From Paenibacillus algicola (lineage in GTDB: Bacteria > Bacillota > Bacilli > Paenibacillales > Paenibacillaceae), in the NCBI RefSeq assembly GCF_005577435.1, contig NZ_CP040396.1, positions 633,501-697,500 on the forward strand: a stretch of DNA of 64,000 bases, read 5' to 3'. A program made the translations under genes and the position numbers. Every line of letters starts with the position of its first letter. Positions within the stretch are counted from its first letter, which is position 1. Positions 20,301-29,356 of this stretch are shown piece after piece. The notes below the pieces were generated by a model. The model was not told where the DNA came from. It was given only the letters and a program-made list of their open reading frames with translations, and ran no database searches.

Positions 20301-21107
20301 ATGAACAACAAAACATTGAGCTTGAAAGTATTGGCGGGAACCATGGCGGCGGGATTGTTGCTGGGCGGAGCTGGATATATGCAGAATCAGACCTTTGCGG
20401 CAGCAGTACAGGAACAAGGCACGACCGTAACGGATTCGGGCAGCGGAGAGGCTTCCATAGAGCGCGAGGGAAGAGGCTTTGCAAGAGAAGGCATGAAGCG
20501 CGGCGGCTTCCAGGGAGGTCAGGAGGGCCAGCGAGGCGGCCACGGCGGACATATGAATATGCTTGAGACGGCAGCGGCTGCATTGAGCCTGGAGCAAAGC
20601 GCGCTGATGGAGCAATTGAAAGCCGGCAAGACGCTGAATGAGATTGCGGACGGACAGGGAGTTGCCCGGGAGGATTTGCTGGCTAAGCTGACTGCAGCAT
20701 TCACAGAACAAATTGACACACGCCAAAGCGAAGGAAAGCTTACCGAGGAGCAGGCTGCACAGCAGAAGGAGCAACTCAGCGAGCGGGTTGCAACAATGGT
20801 GGATCAGGCCGGCTTTGCCCAGGATAAAGGAGAGGCTGGCCGGGGTCACGGCAAGGGCGGCTTCAAATTCGGCAGCCTGACTAAGGCTGCAGACATTCTC
20901 GGCATGACAGAGGAGGAGCTGAAGGCCGGGCTGAAGGAAGGCAAATCTCTGGCCGAGCTGGCTGAAGCCAAGGGCATCTCTGAATCGCAGCTGATTGAGC
21001 AGCTGAAGGAGCAGATGACCGAGCCTCTGCAGAAGTGGGTAAACAAAAAGCGCGGAGCATCGGAGACCGGGGCTGAAGCTGAAGCCGCTGAAAACGAACA
21101 ACTGTAA
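20301..21107 (+). CDS. Secreted protein with two copies of an internal module
   Basis: Not a recognised enzyme. 268 residues with a signal peptide (MNNKTLSLKVLAGTMAAGLLLGG, cleavage near AFA). Two modules of about 55 residues, around 92-147 and 194-247, share the pattern AA..L.....L...L..GK.L.E.A...G. Gly-, Arg-, Gln- and His-rich linkers precede each (GGHGGH and GRGHGKGG). The C-terminus is acidic. It is monocistronic, with AAAGGAGAG before the ATG and a terminator after it. The His/Gly clusters could bind metal, but this is only suggestive. Confidence 0.7.
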   Translation: MNNKTLSLKVLAGTMAAGLLLGGAGYMQNQTFAAAVQEQGTTVTDSGSGEASIEREGRGFAREGMKRGGFQGGQEGQRGGHGGHMNMLETAAAALSLEQSALMEQLKAGKTLNEIADGQGVAREDLLAKLTAAFTEQIDTRQSEGKLTEEQAAQQKEQLSERVATMVDQAGFAQDKGEAGRGHGKGGFKFGSLTKAADILGMTEEELKAGLKEGKSLAELAEAKGISESQLIEQLKEQMTEPLQKWVNKKRGASETGAEAEAAENEQL

Positions 21108-21129
21108 ACCGATGATAAGTATTACCAAG

Positions 21130-21170
21130 AGGACCGCCGTCTGGATATTCCAGCGGGGGTCCTTTTGTTT
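21130..21170 (+). terminator. Rho-independent terminator
   Basis: AGGACC (21130-21135) pairs with GGTCCT (21158-21163), with an inner CTGG/CCAG stem and a T-rich tail. It ends the secreted protein gene. Confidence 0.75.
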
Positions 21171-21207
21171 CTGTTCAGAGGGAAACATAAACGATAAAAA
21201 AGAAGGG

Positions 21208-21238
21208 TTGACCTTAACGCAGCGTCAAGGTTTATGAT
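21208..21238 (+). promoter_or_regulatory. MerR-type promoter with 19-bp spacer and dyad operator
   Basis: TTGACC (21208-21213) and TATGAT (21233-21238) are 19 bases apart, the long spacer typical of MerR-activated promoters. Between them ACCTTAACG (21211-21219) faces CGTCAAGGT (21223-21231), arms with one mismatch. It sits just before the MerR gene, so autoregulation is likely. Confidence 0.75.
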
Positions 21239-21260
21239 CAAAGCCAGGGGGTGATCGAGA

Positions 21261-22019
21261 GTGGAGTATACGATACAGAAGCTCGCGGAGATGGCGGGTG
21301 TGAGTACCAGAGCCTTGAGATATTACGATGAGATCGGGCTGCTGCACCCGAACCGGATCAGCTCCTCCGGCTACCGGATATACAGCCGCAGGGAGGTCGA
21401 GCGATTGCAGCAGATTATGTTTTACCGCGAGCTCTCTCTGCCGCTGGATACCATCCAGGAGCTGCTGGATGCGCCGGGCTTTGACAGCCTCGCCGCGCTG
21501 AAGGGACATCGGGAGCAGCTGCTAGGACAGAAGCAGCGGCTGGACCTCTTGATTCAGAATGTAGAGCGCAGCATTGCTGCAGCAGAAGGGAGCATGACGA
21601 TGCGTGATGTAGACAAATTTGAAGGGTTTAAGCGTCAGCAGGTGGAGGAGAATGAGAGGAAATACGGGGAAGAGCTTCGGACGAAGTACGGGGAGGAGAC
21701 GGTTTCGCGGGCCAATCACAAGCTTCAGGGCATGTCGCCGGAGCAATATGAAGCCGTAACAGCGCTGGAGCAGCAGCTGAAGGCAACGCTGGCGACAGCG
21801 ATCCAGTCGGGTGACCCGGCCGGAGAGCAGGCTCAGCAGGCAGCGGAGCTGCACAAGCGCTGGCTGTGCTTTTACTGGGACAGCTACAGCAAGGAGGCCC
21901 ATGCAGGGCTTGCACAGATGTATGTGGATGACGAGCGGTTCACCGCCTACTATGATCAGGAGCAGCCGGGCACGGCGGCTTTTTTGAGAGACGCGATCTT
22001 GGTCTATACCGGTCAATAA
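21261..22019 (+). CDS. MerR-family regulator with TipAS-like domain
   Basis: A 252-residue activator. The N-terminal winged helix reads YTIQKLAEMAGVSTRALRYYDEIGLL (about 3-28), then a dimerisation helix to about 115, and a C-terminal domain resembling the TipA antibiotic-recognition domain (KRWLCFYWDSYSKEAHAGLAQMYVDDERF..YYD). GTG start with GGGGGTGAT before it. TipAL proteins sense thiopeptides or other lipophilic compounds; the ligand here is unknown. Only its own promoter is an evident target. A paralogue is at 32669. Confidence 0.85.
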   Translation: MEYTIQKLAEMAGVSTRALRYYDEIGLLHPNRISSSGYRIYSRREVERLQQIMFYRELSLPLDTIQELLDAPGFDSLAALKGHREQLLGQKQRLDLLIQNVERSIAAAEGSMTMRDVDKFEGFKRQQVEENERKYGEELRTKYGEETVSRANHKLQGMSPEQYEAVTALEQQLKATLATAIQSGDPAGEQAQQAAELHKRWLCFYWDSYSKEAHAGLAQMYVDDERFTAYYDQEQPGTAAFLRDAILVYTGQ

Positions 22020-22033
22020 ATCAGTATTTAAAA

Positions 22034-22080
22034 AGCCCTCCTTGGCCTGCCTGTCATCATCAGGCAGGCCAAGGAGGGCT
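22034..22080. terminator. Perfect long hairpin between convergent genes
   Basis: A 20-base arm (22034-22053) pairs perfectly with 22061-22080 over a seven-base loop. It lies between the MerR gene and the malic enzyme gene and should stop transcription both ways. Confidence 0.85.
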
Positions 22081-22131
22081 ATATCAGCTTTACACTTGCA
22101 GGGGAGGCGGATTACAAGAGAAACGGCCTCT

Positions 22132-23547
22132 TTATTCCCGCGGAATTCTTCGCGCTACGCCGCTCTGCACGGCAGCCTTGACCACCCGCTCGCGAATGGC
22201 CTTGACCACATTCTGGTTGAAGACGCTCGGAATGATGTACGAGGCATTCAGTTCTTCCGCAGGAACGGCAGAGGCAATCGCTTCCGCCGCCGCCAGCTTC
22301 ATCTCCTCGTTGATGGTGGACGCCCGGCAATCCAGTGCAGCGCGGAAAATGCCGGGGAAGCACAGTACATTGTTGATCTGGTTCGGATAATCCGAGCGGC
22401 CGGTTGCAATGACAGCAGCGATGTCCTCAACCTCCTCCGGCTGGATTTCCGGCACCGGGTTCGCCATGGCGAAGACGACCGGCCGCTCCGCCATAGATTG
22501 AACATCCTCCCGGCTCAGTACGCCTCCGGCGGACAAGCCGATAAATACGTCGGCACCCTGGATTACATCCTTCAGGGGGCCATCCAGTCTCTTGGGGTTC
22601 GTGTGCTCCGCGTACCACTGCCACATGGCCTGATCGTAGGATTTGTCGCGGGTCAGAGCTCCAGCACGATCCACTCCGATCAGCTCGCCGACACCGGCAG
22701 CGAGCAGAATCTTGCTGCAGGCAACCCCGGCGGCTCCGATGCCGCAGATCACGACCTTAACCTGGTCCAGGGGCTTATCGACCACCTTCAAAGCATTAAT
22801 CAGGGCAGCGTGCAGCACCACGGCGGTGCCGTGCTGGTCATCGTGGAAGACAGGGATATCGAGCTCCTCCCGCAGACGCGCTTCAATCTCGAAGCAGCGC
22901 GGAGAGGCGATATCCTCCAGATTGATGCCCCCAAAAGCAGGAGCAATCGCCTTGATTGAGGCGATAATCTCTTCCGTATCCTGGGTATCCAGGCAGATCG
23001 GAAAAGAATCCACACCTGCAAATTGCTTGAAGAGCATCGACTTGCCCTCCATGACCGGCATGGCGGCGTACGGGCCGATATTGCCGAGCCCCAGCACGGC
23101 GCTGCCGTCGGAGATCACGGCAACCGTGTTTCTTTTTATTGTAAGTGTATGCGCTTTCTTAGGATCCTCCTGAATGGCGGTACAGACGCGCGCGACATCC
23201 GGAGTATACACCCTGGACAGATCATCCCGGTTGTTGATCGGTACTTTGGGGTTGGTCTCGATCTTGCCGCCCAGATGCATAAGAAAGGTACGGTCGGAAA
23301 TGTTCACAAGCCGGACGCCGTCCAGGCTCTTGACCGTATCTGTAACTTTGCTGATATGCGCGCTGTCGGTTACGGTAATCGTAATGTCCCTGACGGTGGT
23401 GTAGCCAGTGGACTGAATGACGTCAATCGCTACCATATCTCCACCGGCTTCCGAAACTGCCGAAGCGACCTGGCCGAATTTGATCCGGTTCGTGTCCATT
23501 TCAAGTCTGAGGATAATACTTTTGCCTCCGAGTCCTGTATGCTTCAT
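22132..23547 (-). CDS. NAD-type malic enzyme with N-terminal ACT domain
   Basis: A 472-residue enzyme that oxidatively decarboxylates malate to pyruvate. Residues about 8-90 form an ACT regulatory domain (IILRLEMD.....GQVASAVSEAGGDMVAIDV). The catalytic part has RVYTPDVARVC, LGNIGP, a segment FGGINLEDIASPRCFEIEARL, and the NAD-binding GIGAAGVACSKILL. This matches the YqkJ/MleA type. Start ATG 23547 follows GGGAGGTTGCT; the frame stays open upstream but runs into non-coding and IS-derived DNA. Located beside IS debris. Confidence 0.88.
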   Translation of the reverse strand: MKHTGLGGKSIILRLEMDTNRIKFGQVASAVSEAGGDMVAIDVIQSTGYTTVRDITITVTDSAHISKVTDTVKSLDGVRLVNISDRTFLMHLGGKIETNPKVPINNRDDLSRVYTPDVARVCTAIQEDPKKAHTLTIKRNTVAVISDGSAVLGLGNIGPYAAMPVMEGKSMLFKQFAGVDSFPICLDTQDTEEIIASIKAIAPAFGGINLEDIASPRCFEIEARLREELDIPVFHDDQHGTAVVLHAALINALKVVDKPLDQVKVVICGIGAAGVACSKILLAAGVGELIGVDRAGALTRDKSYDQAMWQWYAEHTNPKRLDGPLKDVIQGADVFIGLSAGGVLSREDVQSMAERPVVFAMANPVPEIQPEEVEDIAAVIATGRSDYPNQINNVLCFPGIFRAALDCRASTINEEMKLAAAEAIASAVPAEELNASYIIPSVFNQNVVKAIRERVVKAAVQSGVARRIPRE

Positions 23548-23851
23548 AGCAACCTCCCGAGTAAATAGGATCAGTCTTGCGATAATACCTTCTAGATCCT
23601 GCATGCCAATCCCTGCTTTTAATTCAACTAAGAAAAGGAGCCCGCTACTACTCAACCCAAAAGATGGTGTATCCGCCAACGAAGGCGTGGTCGCTGCAGG
23701 AAGAGGGGCTTCCGATCGCTGTTGTCCCCAGATTTCTTGTTCATACCGCTTGGCGGATGAAATTCGGGGACAAAGGCGAGCGCTCCGCTTCTCCAGCCTC
23801 CCTCTTCCCTCCGCTCCTTCGTCATCTACTGCAAAACCGTTAAGATAGAAA
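23548..23851. other. Non-coding stretch with a palindrome, upstream of the malic enzyme
   Basis: About 300 bases without a supported gene. It holds an imperfect palindrome: TTGTCCCC at 23722-23729 faces GGGGACAA at 23766-23773, with ATTTC and GAAAT just inside. It may be a small dispersed repeat or a leader structure. The right edge abuts IS1182-like DNA. Confidence 0.5.
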
Positions 23852-24448
23852 GGATGGAAGCCCTTTGTTCCAGAATCAACCTTCGTTTTCATTCAGCCCG
23901 TACACGTCCTTGTATGACCTGATCGTGCCTAAAGACAAAAAAAGTGTCGCGGCTGGAGTAACTGTAAAGACCGTGATTGGCGACACGGCGTATTCGGAGA
24001 AAGACAACCTGATCGCAAGGGGGACGCAAGAAGGAGACGGGCAAGAACCAAGCCGACACCTACTACTTTGATGTAGAGCAGTGCAAGAGGTGTCCCTTGA
24101 AAGAGGGATGTTACAAGGAGGGCGCCAAGAGCAAGACGTACTCCGTCACCATTAAATCCGGGGTGCACGCCGAACAAATGGCGTTTCAGGAAAGTGAGGC
24201 TTTCAAAGAAAAAGCCAAAAAGCGCTACAAAATTGAAGCGAACAACAGCGGACTCAAGCACAGACACGGGTATGATATGGCCACATCCTCGGGTCTATCC
24301 GGCATGCATATGCAAGGAGCAATGGCTATATTCGTGGTGAATCTGAAACGAATCTTTACATTAGGAAGCTGAAAGAAACCGAAAATAGGGGCACCGTGCT
24401 CGCTTTTATTGCGAGCTCGGTGCCCCTTTTTTTATATTAAAGTCTTTT
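23852..24448 (+). mobile_element. Decayed IS1182-like element, copy 1
   Basis: The remnant starts with the transposase N-terminus (FQNQPSFSFSPYTSLYDLIV, from TTG 23865), is cut after about 24 codons at 23936, and continues with later transposase sequence (GDTAYSEKDNL, then C..CPLKEGCYKEGAKSK and the end MAIFVVNLKRIFTLGS) in more than one frame up to 24372. The N-terminal catalytic half is missing. The end carries a GC-rich terminator (24387-24426). A second copy lies inverted at 38802-39355 with a different deletion. It cannot encode an active transposase. Confidence 0.85.
23865..24372 (+). pseudogene. Transposase remnant, internally deleted and frameshifted
   Basis: Joined pieces of one IS1182-type DDE transposase: first about 24 codons, then a jump to the middle and C-terminal parts, with the frame changing near 24071-24097. 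Key segments kept are the Cys pairs (QCKRCPLKEGCYKEG) and the C-terminal core. Compared by eye with copy 2, which keeps more of the N-terminus. Confidence 0.8.
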
Positions 24449-24566
24449 GCAGCTAGAATCGTATTTAGATAAGAACACCTTGTCTATTTGTAGGCGCATA
24501 GGAAGTAAGTTATTCTATTCTTTGAGTCTGAATCCAACGCTAATTAAAGACAGGAGACATGCAGCT

Positions 24567-24845
24567 ATGGAGCAATCATTAAACAAGCAGGAGCTGGAAC
24601 AATTTATCGCGTCCCGGACGGGTGCGGCGGTGGGAGATATCCGTCTTGTGCTGAAGCATGAGGAGGCTTATCTGCAAAAAGCGCATCAGGGCGCCAAGGG
24701 TGAGGTCGATATTGACAGCGACGACCTGGTGGATTATGTGCTGGAGCAGCGGGACGTCTCTCTCAGCGAGCTTGTCGTAGAGCAAATTCTGGACAGCGAG
24801 ATGGACTACCTGGTGTCCAAAGGGCTCGCAGGCTATCTCGACTAG
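24567..24845 (+). CDS. Small acidic protein of unknown function
   Basis: Not recognised. 92 residues, acidic, predicted mostly helical, no signal or membrane segment: MEQSLNKQELEQFIASRTG at the start, then LVLKHEEAYLQK, DSDDLVDYVLEQ and VVEQILDSEMDYLVSKGLAGYLD. CAGGAG lies ten bases before the ATG and a perfect terminator follows, so it looks like a true single gene. It starts about 120 bases after IS copy 1. Confidence 0.75.
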   Translation: MEQSLNKQELEQFIASRTGAAVGDIRLVLKHEEAYLQKAHQGAKGEVDIDSDDLVDYVLEQRDVSLSELVVEQILDSEMDYLVSKGLAGYLD

Positions 24846-24869
24846 ACAACTCTGCATCCCTCGTCAAAA

Positions 24870-24908
24870 GAGCCGTCCTCCGGATTACTGCAATCCGGAG
24901 GACGGCTC
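24870..24908. terminator. Perfect hairpin terminator
   Basis: A 17-base arm (24870-24886) pairs with 24892-24908 over a five-base loop, between convergent genes. Confidence 0.85.
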
Positions 24909-24949
24909 TATTTCGTGTGCGGTGCAGCCAGGATGTCCTGGCGAAGCCT

Positions 24950-25795
24950 TTATTTCACCTGGATCCATACAATAAAGATCACGGCAGCGAGCACCAGTCT
25001 ATAGATGGCAAACGGCACCAGCTTGATCCGGTTGATCAGCTTCAGGAAGAAGCGAATTGAGATGAGGGCAAACAGAAATGCACTGATAAAGCCCGCGATG
25101 AAAAAGGGAAGGGCGCTCATGGAGAAATACTCCAGGTTTTTGACCAGGGAAATAAGGCTTGCGCCAAACATAATCGGCACAGCCATAATGAACGTAAAGT
25201 CGGCGGCTGCGCGGTGACTCATCCCCAGCATGACACCACCGGAAATGGTGGAGCCCGAACGGGAGAAGCCCGGTAGAATGACCGACAGGCATTGGAACAG
25301 CCCGACCCCGAGTGCCTGCTTGTAGGTCATCTGATCAACGGTCGTCACTTGTGGCTCCCGGCGGCTGAAGCGGTCGGCGACAATCATCAGCACCGCCCCG
25401 GCGGCAAGGCCGATCATCACCGTCTCCACCGAGAACAGATATTCATCAATAATATCCTCGAAGAACACACCCAGCAGCCCTGCTGGCAGCAGGCCGACGA
25501 TGACCTGCGCGAGCTTCAGGCGTCTGCCATGCTCCGCCCCCGGCGCCGGCTGCTTCCGGCGGATGCCCAGCAGATCCATAAACCGGCTCCAGAAGACGAT
25601 AACGACGGCAAGGATAGAGCCCAGCTGGACGACGACCTTAAAGGTGTTCGCAACGTATTTCCCCAGAAACTCCTCTGATTTCAGCCACATGTCGTCCATA
25701 ATAATCATGTGTCCGGTGGAGGAGACCGGCGCAAATTCGGTCAAGCCCTCCACCATTCCGAGAATGACGGCCTTCATAAATAATACAAAATCCAT
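24950..25795 (-). CDS. uppP: Undecaprenyl-diphosphatase
   Basis: A 281-residue membrane phosphatase of the BacA/UppP family that recycles the lipid carrier for cell-wall synthesis and raises bacitracin tolerance. Motifs: EGLTEFAPVSSTGHM (about 16-30) with the catalytic Glu and Ser/Thr run, and PGFSRSGSTISGGVMLG later. About seven to eight hydrophobic segments. It is followed upstream on the same strand by a DedA-family gene, itself linked to undecaprenyl phosphate handling, so the pair may work together. Confidence 0.93.
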   Translation of the reverse strand: MDFVLFMKAVILGMVEGLTEFAPVSSTGHMIIMDDMWLKSEEFLGKYVANTFKVVVQLGSILAVVIVFWSRFMDLLGIRRKQPAPGAEHGRRLKLAQVIVGLLPAGLLGVFFEDIIDEYLFSVETVMIGLAAGAVLMIVADRFSRREPQVTTVDQMTYKQALGVGLFQCLSVILPGFSRSGSTISGGVMLGMSHRAAADFTFIMAVPIMFGASLISLVKNLEYFSMSALPFFIAGFISAFLFALISIRFFLKLINRIKLVPFAIYRLVLAAVIFIVWIQVK

Positions 25796-25857
25796 CGTAA
25801 TCCCAACTCTCCTTCATTCAAATGAACTATCTGAACAAGCCGTCTGTCTTCTTGATT

Positions 25858-26469
25858 CTAGGCCGACTTCTTGAATTTGCGAATGAACAGAATGACCGCA
25901 AACACGCCTGCTGCTGCAATCAAGCCATACGCTATGTATGAATATACATCCATAAAAGCCACGATGTCCTCCCAGGCGTCGCCAAGGACAGAGCCCAGCA
26001 TGACCAGGATGATGTTCCAGATCAGGGTGCCAAGGGTAGTAAACAGCAGAAACATGCCGAATTTCATATTGGACATGCCGGCCGGAATCGAGATGAGGCT
26101 TCGAATGAGGGGAACCATGCGACAGAATAACACCGTCCAGTAACCGTACCTGTCGAACCAGCGGTCTGCGCGGTAAATATCCTCATGTTTGACGCGGAGT
26201 ATATGCCCCCATCGATCTACTAGCTTCTCCAGCCGCTCTACATCCAGCAGCAGCCCGATGCCGTACAGTATACATGCACCGAAGACGGAGCCCAGTGTTG
26301 CCGTAAGAACAACGCCCGGGGCGGTCAGCTCGGTGTACGTCGTCATAAAACCGCTGAAGGTCAGGATCACCTCCGACGGAATGGGAGGAAATATATTTTC
26401 CAGGGCCATCATAAGAAATACGCCCCAGTATCCATACTGCTCGGTAAATTGTGTAATCCAGTTCTCCAA
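25858..26469 (-). CDS. DedA-family membrane protein
   Basis: A 203-residue protein with four to five hydrophobic segments and DedA hallmarks: ENIFPPIPSEVIL near 24-36 and FCRMVPLIRSLISIPAGM near 115-132. DedA proteins include flippases for undecaprenyl phosphate and related lipids. The start is TTG with AGAGGTGATG before it. It sits 62 bases upstream of uppP in the same orientation, suggesting co-transcription and a shared role in lipid-carrier recycling. Confidence 0.85.
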   Translation of the reverse strand: MENWITQFTEQYGYWGVFLMMALENIFPPIPSEVILTFSGFMTTYTELTAPGVVLTATLGSVFGACILYGIGLLLDVERLEKLVDRWGHILRVKHEDIYRADRWFDRYGYWTVLFCRMVPLIRSLISIPAGMSNMKFGMFLLFTTLGTLIWNIILVMLGSVLGDAWEDIVAFMDVYSYIAYGLIAAAGVFAVILFIRKFKKSA

Positions 26470-26702
26470 GTGGCATCACCTCTGAATCCGTTATGGCCGC
26501 AAAGCCTATTCTATTATATAGCTGCCTGGCTGACATGGATAGTAGGGAGGAGCAGCACAGGCCAGCTCTAGCCGGAAAAGGCTCCATTCCAGCCGGTTTG
26601 TGTCGAAGTTGGCAATCTTGTGCGAATTAAGGGTATGCTGTAATGAGGCTGGGGTATTATACTTTTGGTCTTCATCTTATAAATCTGGAGGGATACTTAA
26701 AC

Positions 26703-27845
26703 ATGATGAATAAAGCCTTTAAAGCATTACTTGAGCCTGTACAGCTTCAATCAGGACTTCAATTGCATAACCGCCTGGTCATGGCGCCGATGACAAATTA
26801 TGCTTCTCACGAGGACGGCACCGTGTCCCCGCAGGAGCTGCAATATTATGCAAGGCGCTCAGCCGGAGTAGGGGCGGTTATTACCGCCTGCACCTATGTA
26901 TCGGTAAATGGCAAGGGCTTTCCCGGTGAATTCGGCGGCCATAGTGATGAGATGACATCCAGTCTGGCCCAGCTGGCAGACACCATTCATTCGGGAGGCG
27001 CCAAAGCCATCCTGCAGATCTTCCACGGAGGACGCTCCTGCCCGCCCGAGCTTGTGAACGGCGACGTCGTCAGTGCCAGTGCAGTGGCCTCGGAGGAGCG
27101 GGGCGGCGGCGTACAGCCTCGCAGTCTGTCAGATGAAGAGATTCGGGACATTATCTCCGATTTCGGCGAGACGACACGCCGGGCCATCGAGGCCGGCTAT
27201 GATGGTGTCGAGATTCACGGAGCGAACGGCTATCTCATCCACCAGTTCTTCTCTACGCATTCAAACCGCAGAGAAGATGAATGGGGCGGCAGCCTGGAGA
27301 AGAGAATGGCATTTCCGCTGGCTGTAGTGAAGGAGGTCACCGATGTGGTACGGAAAAAGGCTGACCGTCCGTTTGCCGTCGGGTACCGCTTCTCTCCGGA
27401 AGAGGCAACAACGCCGGGCTTTACCCTGGATGATACTCTGGCTTTAGTGGATAAGCTGGCGGAAGAGCCGCTGGATTATCTCCATGTGTCCCTGATGGAC
27501 TACACCATCAAGCCAAGAACAGGCCCGGATGTGACAAAGACCACGCTTGCGCTGCTGCTGGATACGATTGGTACGCGGAAGCCGCTGATTGGCGTCGGCT
27601 CGGTGCATACCCCGGAGCAGGCGATGGAGGTGCTTGCAGCAGGCTCGGCGCTGGTAGCCTTGGGCCGTGAGCTCATTGTAGAGCCGGACTGGGTACAGAA
27701 GGTCGAAGAAGGCCGGGAAGAGAGCATCCGCACTACCGTCGGCCCGGAGGACCAGGAGGAGTTGGTCGTGCCTGACGCGCTGTGGAATGCCATCATGAAC
27801 GTGCCAGGCTGGTTCCCGGTTCGGGACCGCAATGAAGCTCACTGA
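26703..27845 (+). CDS. NADH:flavin oxidoreductase of the old yellow enzyme family
   Basis: A 380-residue FMN-dependent ene-reductase-type enzyme: NRLVMAPMTNYAS at the start of the TIM barrel, QIFHGGR, the substrate-binding EIHGANGYLIHQFFSTHSNRREDEWGGS and RPFAVGYRFS. Start taken at ATG 26703 after GGAGGG; an in-frame ATG at 26643 lacks a site. The 3' end overlaps the convergent sensor kinase gene by seven bases. Physiological substrate unknown. Confidence 0.88.
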   Translation: MMNKAFKALLEPVQLQSGLQLHNRLVMAPMTNYASHEDGTVSPQELQYYARRSAGVGAVITACTYVSVNGKGFPGEFGGHSDEMTSSLAQLADTIHSGGAKAILQIFHGGRSCPPELVNGDVVSASAVASEERGGGVQPRSLSDEEIRDIISDFGETTRRAIEAGYDGVEIHGANGYLIHQFFSTHSNRREDEWGGSLEKRMAFPLAVVKEVTDVVRKKADRPFAVGYRFSPEEATTPGFTLDDTLALVDKLAEEPLDYLHVSLMDYTIKPRTGPDVTKTTLALLLDTIGTRKPLIGVGSVHTPEQAMEVLAAGSALVALGRELIVEPDWVQKVEEGREESIRTTVGPEDQEELVVPDALWNAIMNVPGWFPVRDRNEAH

Positions 27846-29356
27846 ACAAGGGCCAGGCGGACGCGAAACACACTGCCTTCACCGGGTGTGCTTTCAACCG
27901 CAATCATGCCGCCGTGGGCTTCCACAATGGAGCGGGAGATCGCTAGCCCAAGGCCCGAGCCCCCCGATTTACGGGCTCGGGAGACGTCGCTTCGGTAGAA
28001 GCGGTCAAAGACATAGGGCAGGGCATCTGGAAGGATGCCGGAGCCGTTATCCCAAACGCTCAGCTCGGCCTCATTATGGGTCCGGATCAGCTTGACCGTG
28101 ATGCTGCCCGTGGAGGGATCCGTATGCTGTACCGCGTTGTGAAACAGGTTCAGCAGCACCTGCTTGAACTTGTCGGGATCACAGGCGCTAATCAGCTCCT
28201 TCTGAAGCTGAAAGACGGTCTGCCGATCACCGGCAAGCACGGTCAGGCTGGGCTCCACCTCAGCAATCAAGGCGGCGAGGTTTACTGTCTGCAGCTCCAG
28301 GCCCGGTGAACGATCCAGGCGGGCCAGGAGCAGCAGATCCTCGATCAGCTTCTTCATTCGGCCGGATTCTCCGTGCATACTCCGCAAAGCGGCCTCCAGC
28401 TGGGCCGGACTGACATGCCCCCGCAGCAGCACCTCCAGGAAGCCGTGAATAGACGTCAACGGGGTACGCAGCTCATGCGAAGCATCCGCGATGAATCTGC
28501 GCATTCCCTCCTTAGCCTCCACCTCTGCCCGGAATGAGTGCTCCAGCCGCTCAAGCATCCCGTTGAACGATTGCGCAAGGCGGTCAATTTCAACCTGGCC
28601 CTGAGAAGCCGGGAATTTCTCATTCAGCGTCTGTGCCCCGGTCCGCTGCACCGCAGCCACCATATTATCAAGGGGAGTCAGGGTTCGGCGCAGCAGGGGC
28701 AGATACAAGGCGACTCCCCCGGCAAGAGCAAGCAGAGACAATACGCCAAAGGTCATCAGCTGGCGCATGATGACGTCCTGCAACGGAGCTGCACTTACAC
28801 CCAGCTGCATTAAACCCTGCGGCTGGGCGGGGCTCCCGATCAGCCGGAACACGACTAGCTGCTTAGTGCCATCCGGTCCATCAACCAGCCGGTACAGCTC
28901 GGGAAGCCGGGTTTCCGCCGACATCAGCGCAAGATAAGCTTCAGGGCCCAGCTGGGGCGGGGCGTAGCTGTGGTCGCGAAGAGCCTGAAGCTGCCCTTCC
29001 CTGCTGATCCAGGCCAGAGAGGTGTCCGGAAGCAGCAGGAGCGGCCTGCGATTCAAGGGCTCGGCAGCTTCTGCTGTCTCTCTATTCCGGCTCCTTCCCC
29101 CGGGAACCGGGGCTTCACCGCCAGTACCGCCACTCCCTCCGCCTGTCATCCATATCTCGCGAAAGTCCATCGACAGACTCCGCAGCTGGGCATGCATCAT
29201 GTCGGCCTGATTCTGATAAATGACACTTCGCATCAGCACATACTGAACAAAACCGATCATAAGCAGCAGCACCGCCAGCACGAGAAGGGAGCGGGACAGC
29301 AGCTGATACCGCAGAGAACGGGGGCCCTCCCGCAGCCGCTGAAGGTACCTCCTCAT
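27839..29356 (-). CDS. Membrane sensor histidine kinase
   Basis: A 505-residue sensor. One membrane segment near 20-42, a large extracellular region (about 45-200) with a Gly-rich and Arg-rich patch, a second membrane segment near 205-222, HAMP, then the H-box IADASHELRTPLTSIHG and ATPase motifs NLFHNAVQHT, DNGSGI, and GGSGLGLAIS. Its ATG overlaps the stop of the response regulator gene (ATGA). What it senses is unknown. Confidence 0.9.
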   Translation of the reverse strand: MRRYLQRLREGPRSLRYQLLSRSLLVLAVLLLMIGFVQYVLMRSVIYQNQADMMHAQLRSLSMDFREIWMTGGGSGGTGGEAPVPGGRSRNRETAEAAEPLNRRPLLLLPDTSLAWISREGQLQALRDHSYAPPQLGPEAYLALMSAETRLPELYRLVDGPDGTKQLVVFRLIGSPAQPQGLMQLGVSAAPLQDVIMRQLMTFGVLSLLALAGGVALYLPLLRRTLTPLDNMVAAVQRTGAQTLNEKFPASQGQVEIDRLAQSFNGMLERLEHSFRAEVEAKEGMRRFIADASHELRTPLTSIHGFLEVLLRGHVSPAQLEAALRSMHGESGRMKKLIEDLLLLARLDRSPGLELQTVNLAALIAEVEPSLTVLAGDRQTVFQLQKELISACDPDKFKQVLLNLFHNAVQHTDPSTGSITVKLIRTHNEAELSVWDNGSGILPDALPYVFDRFYRSDVSRARKSGGSGLGLAISRSIVEAHGGMIAVESTPGEGSVFRVRLALVQ

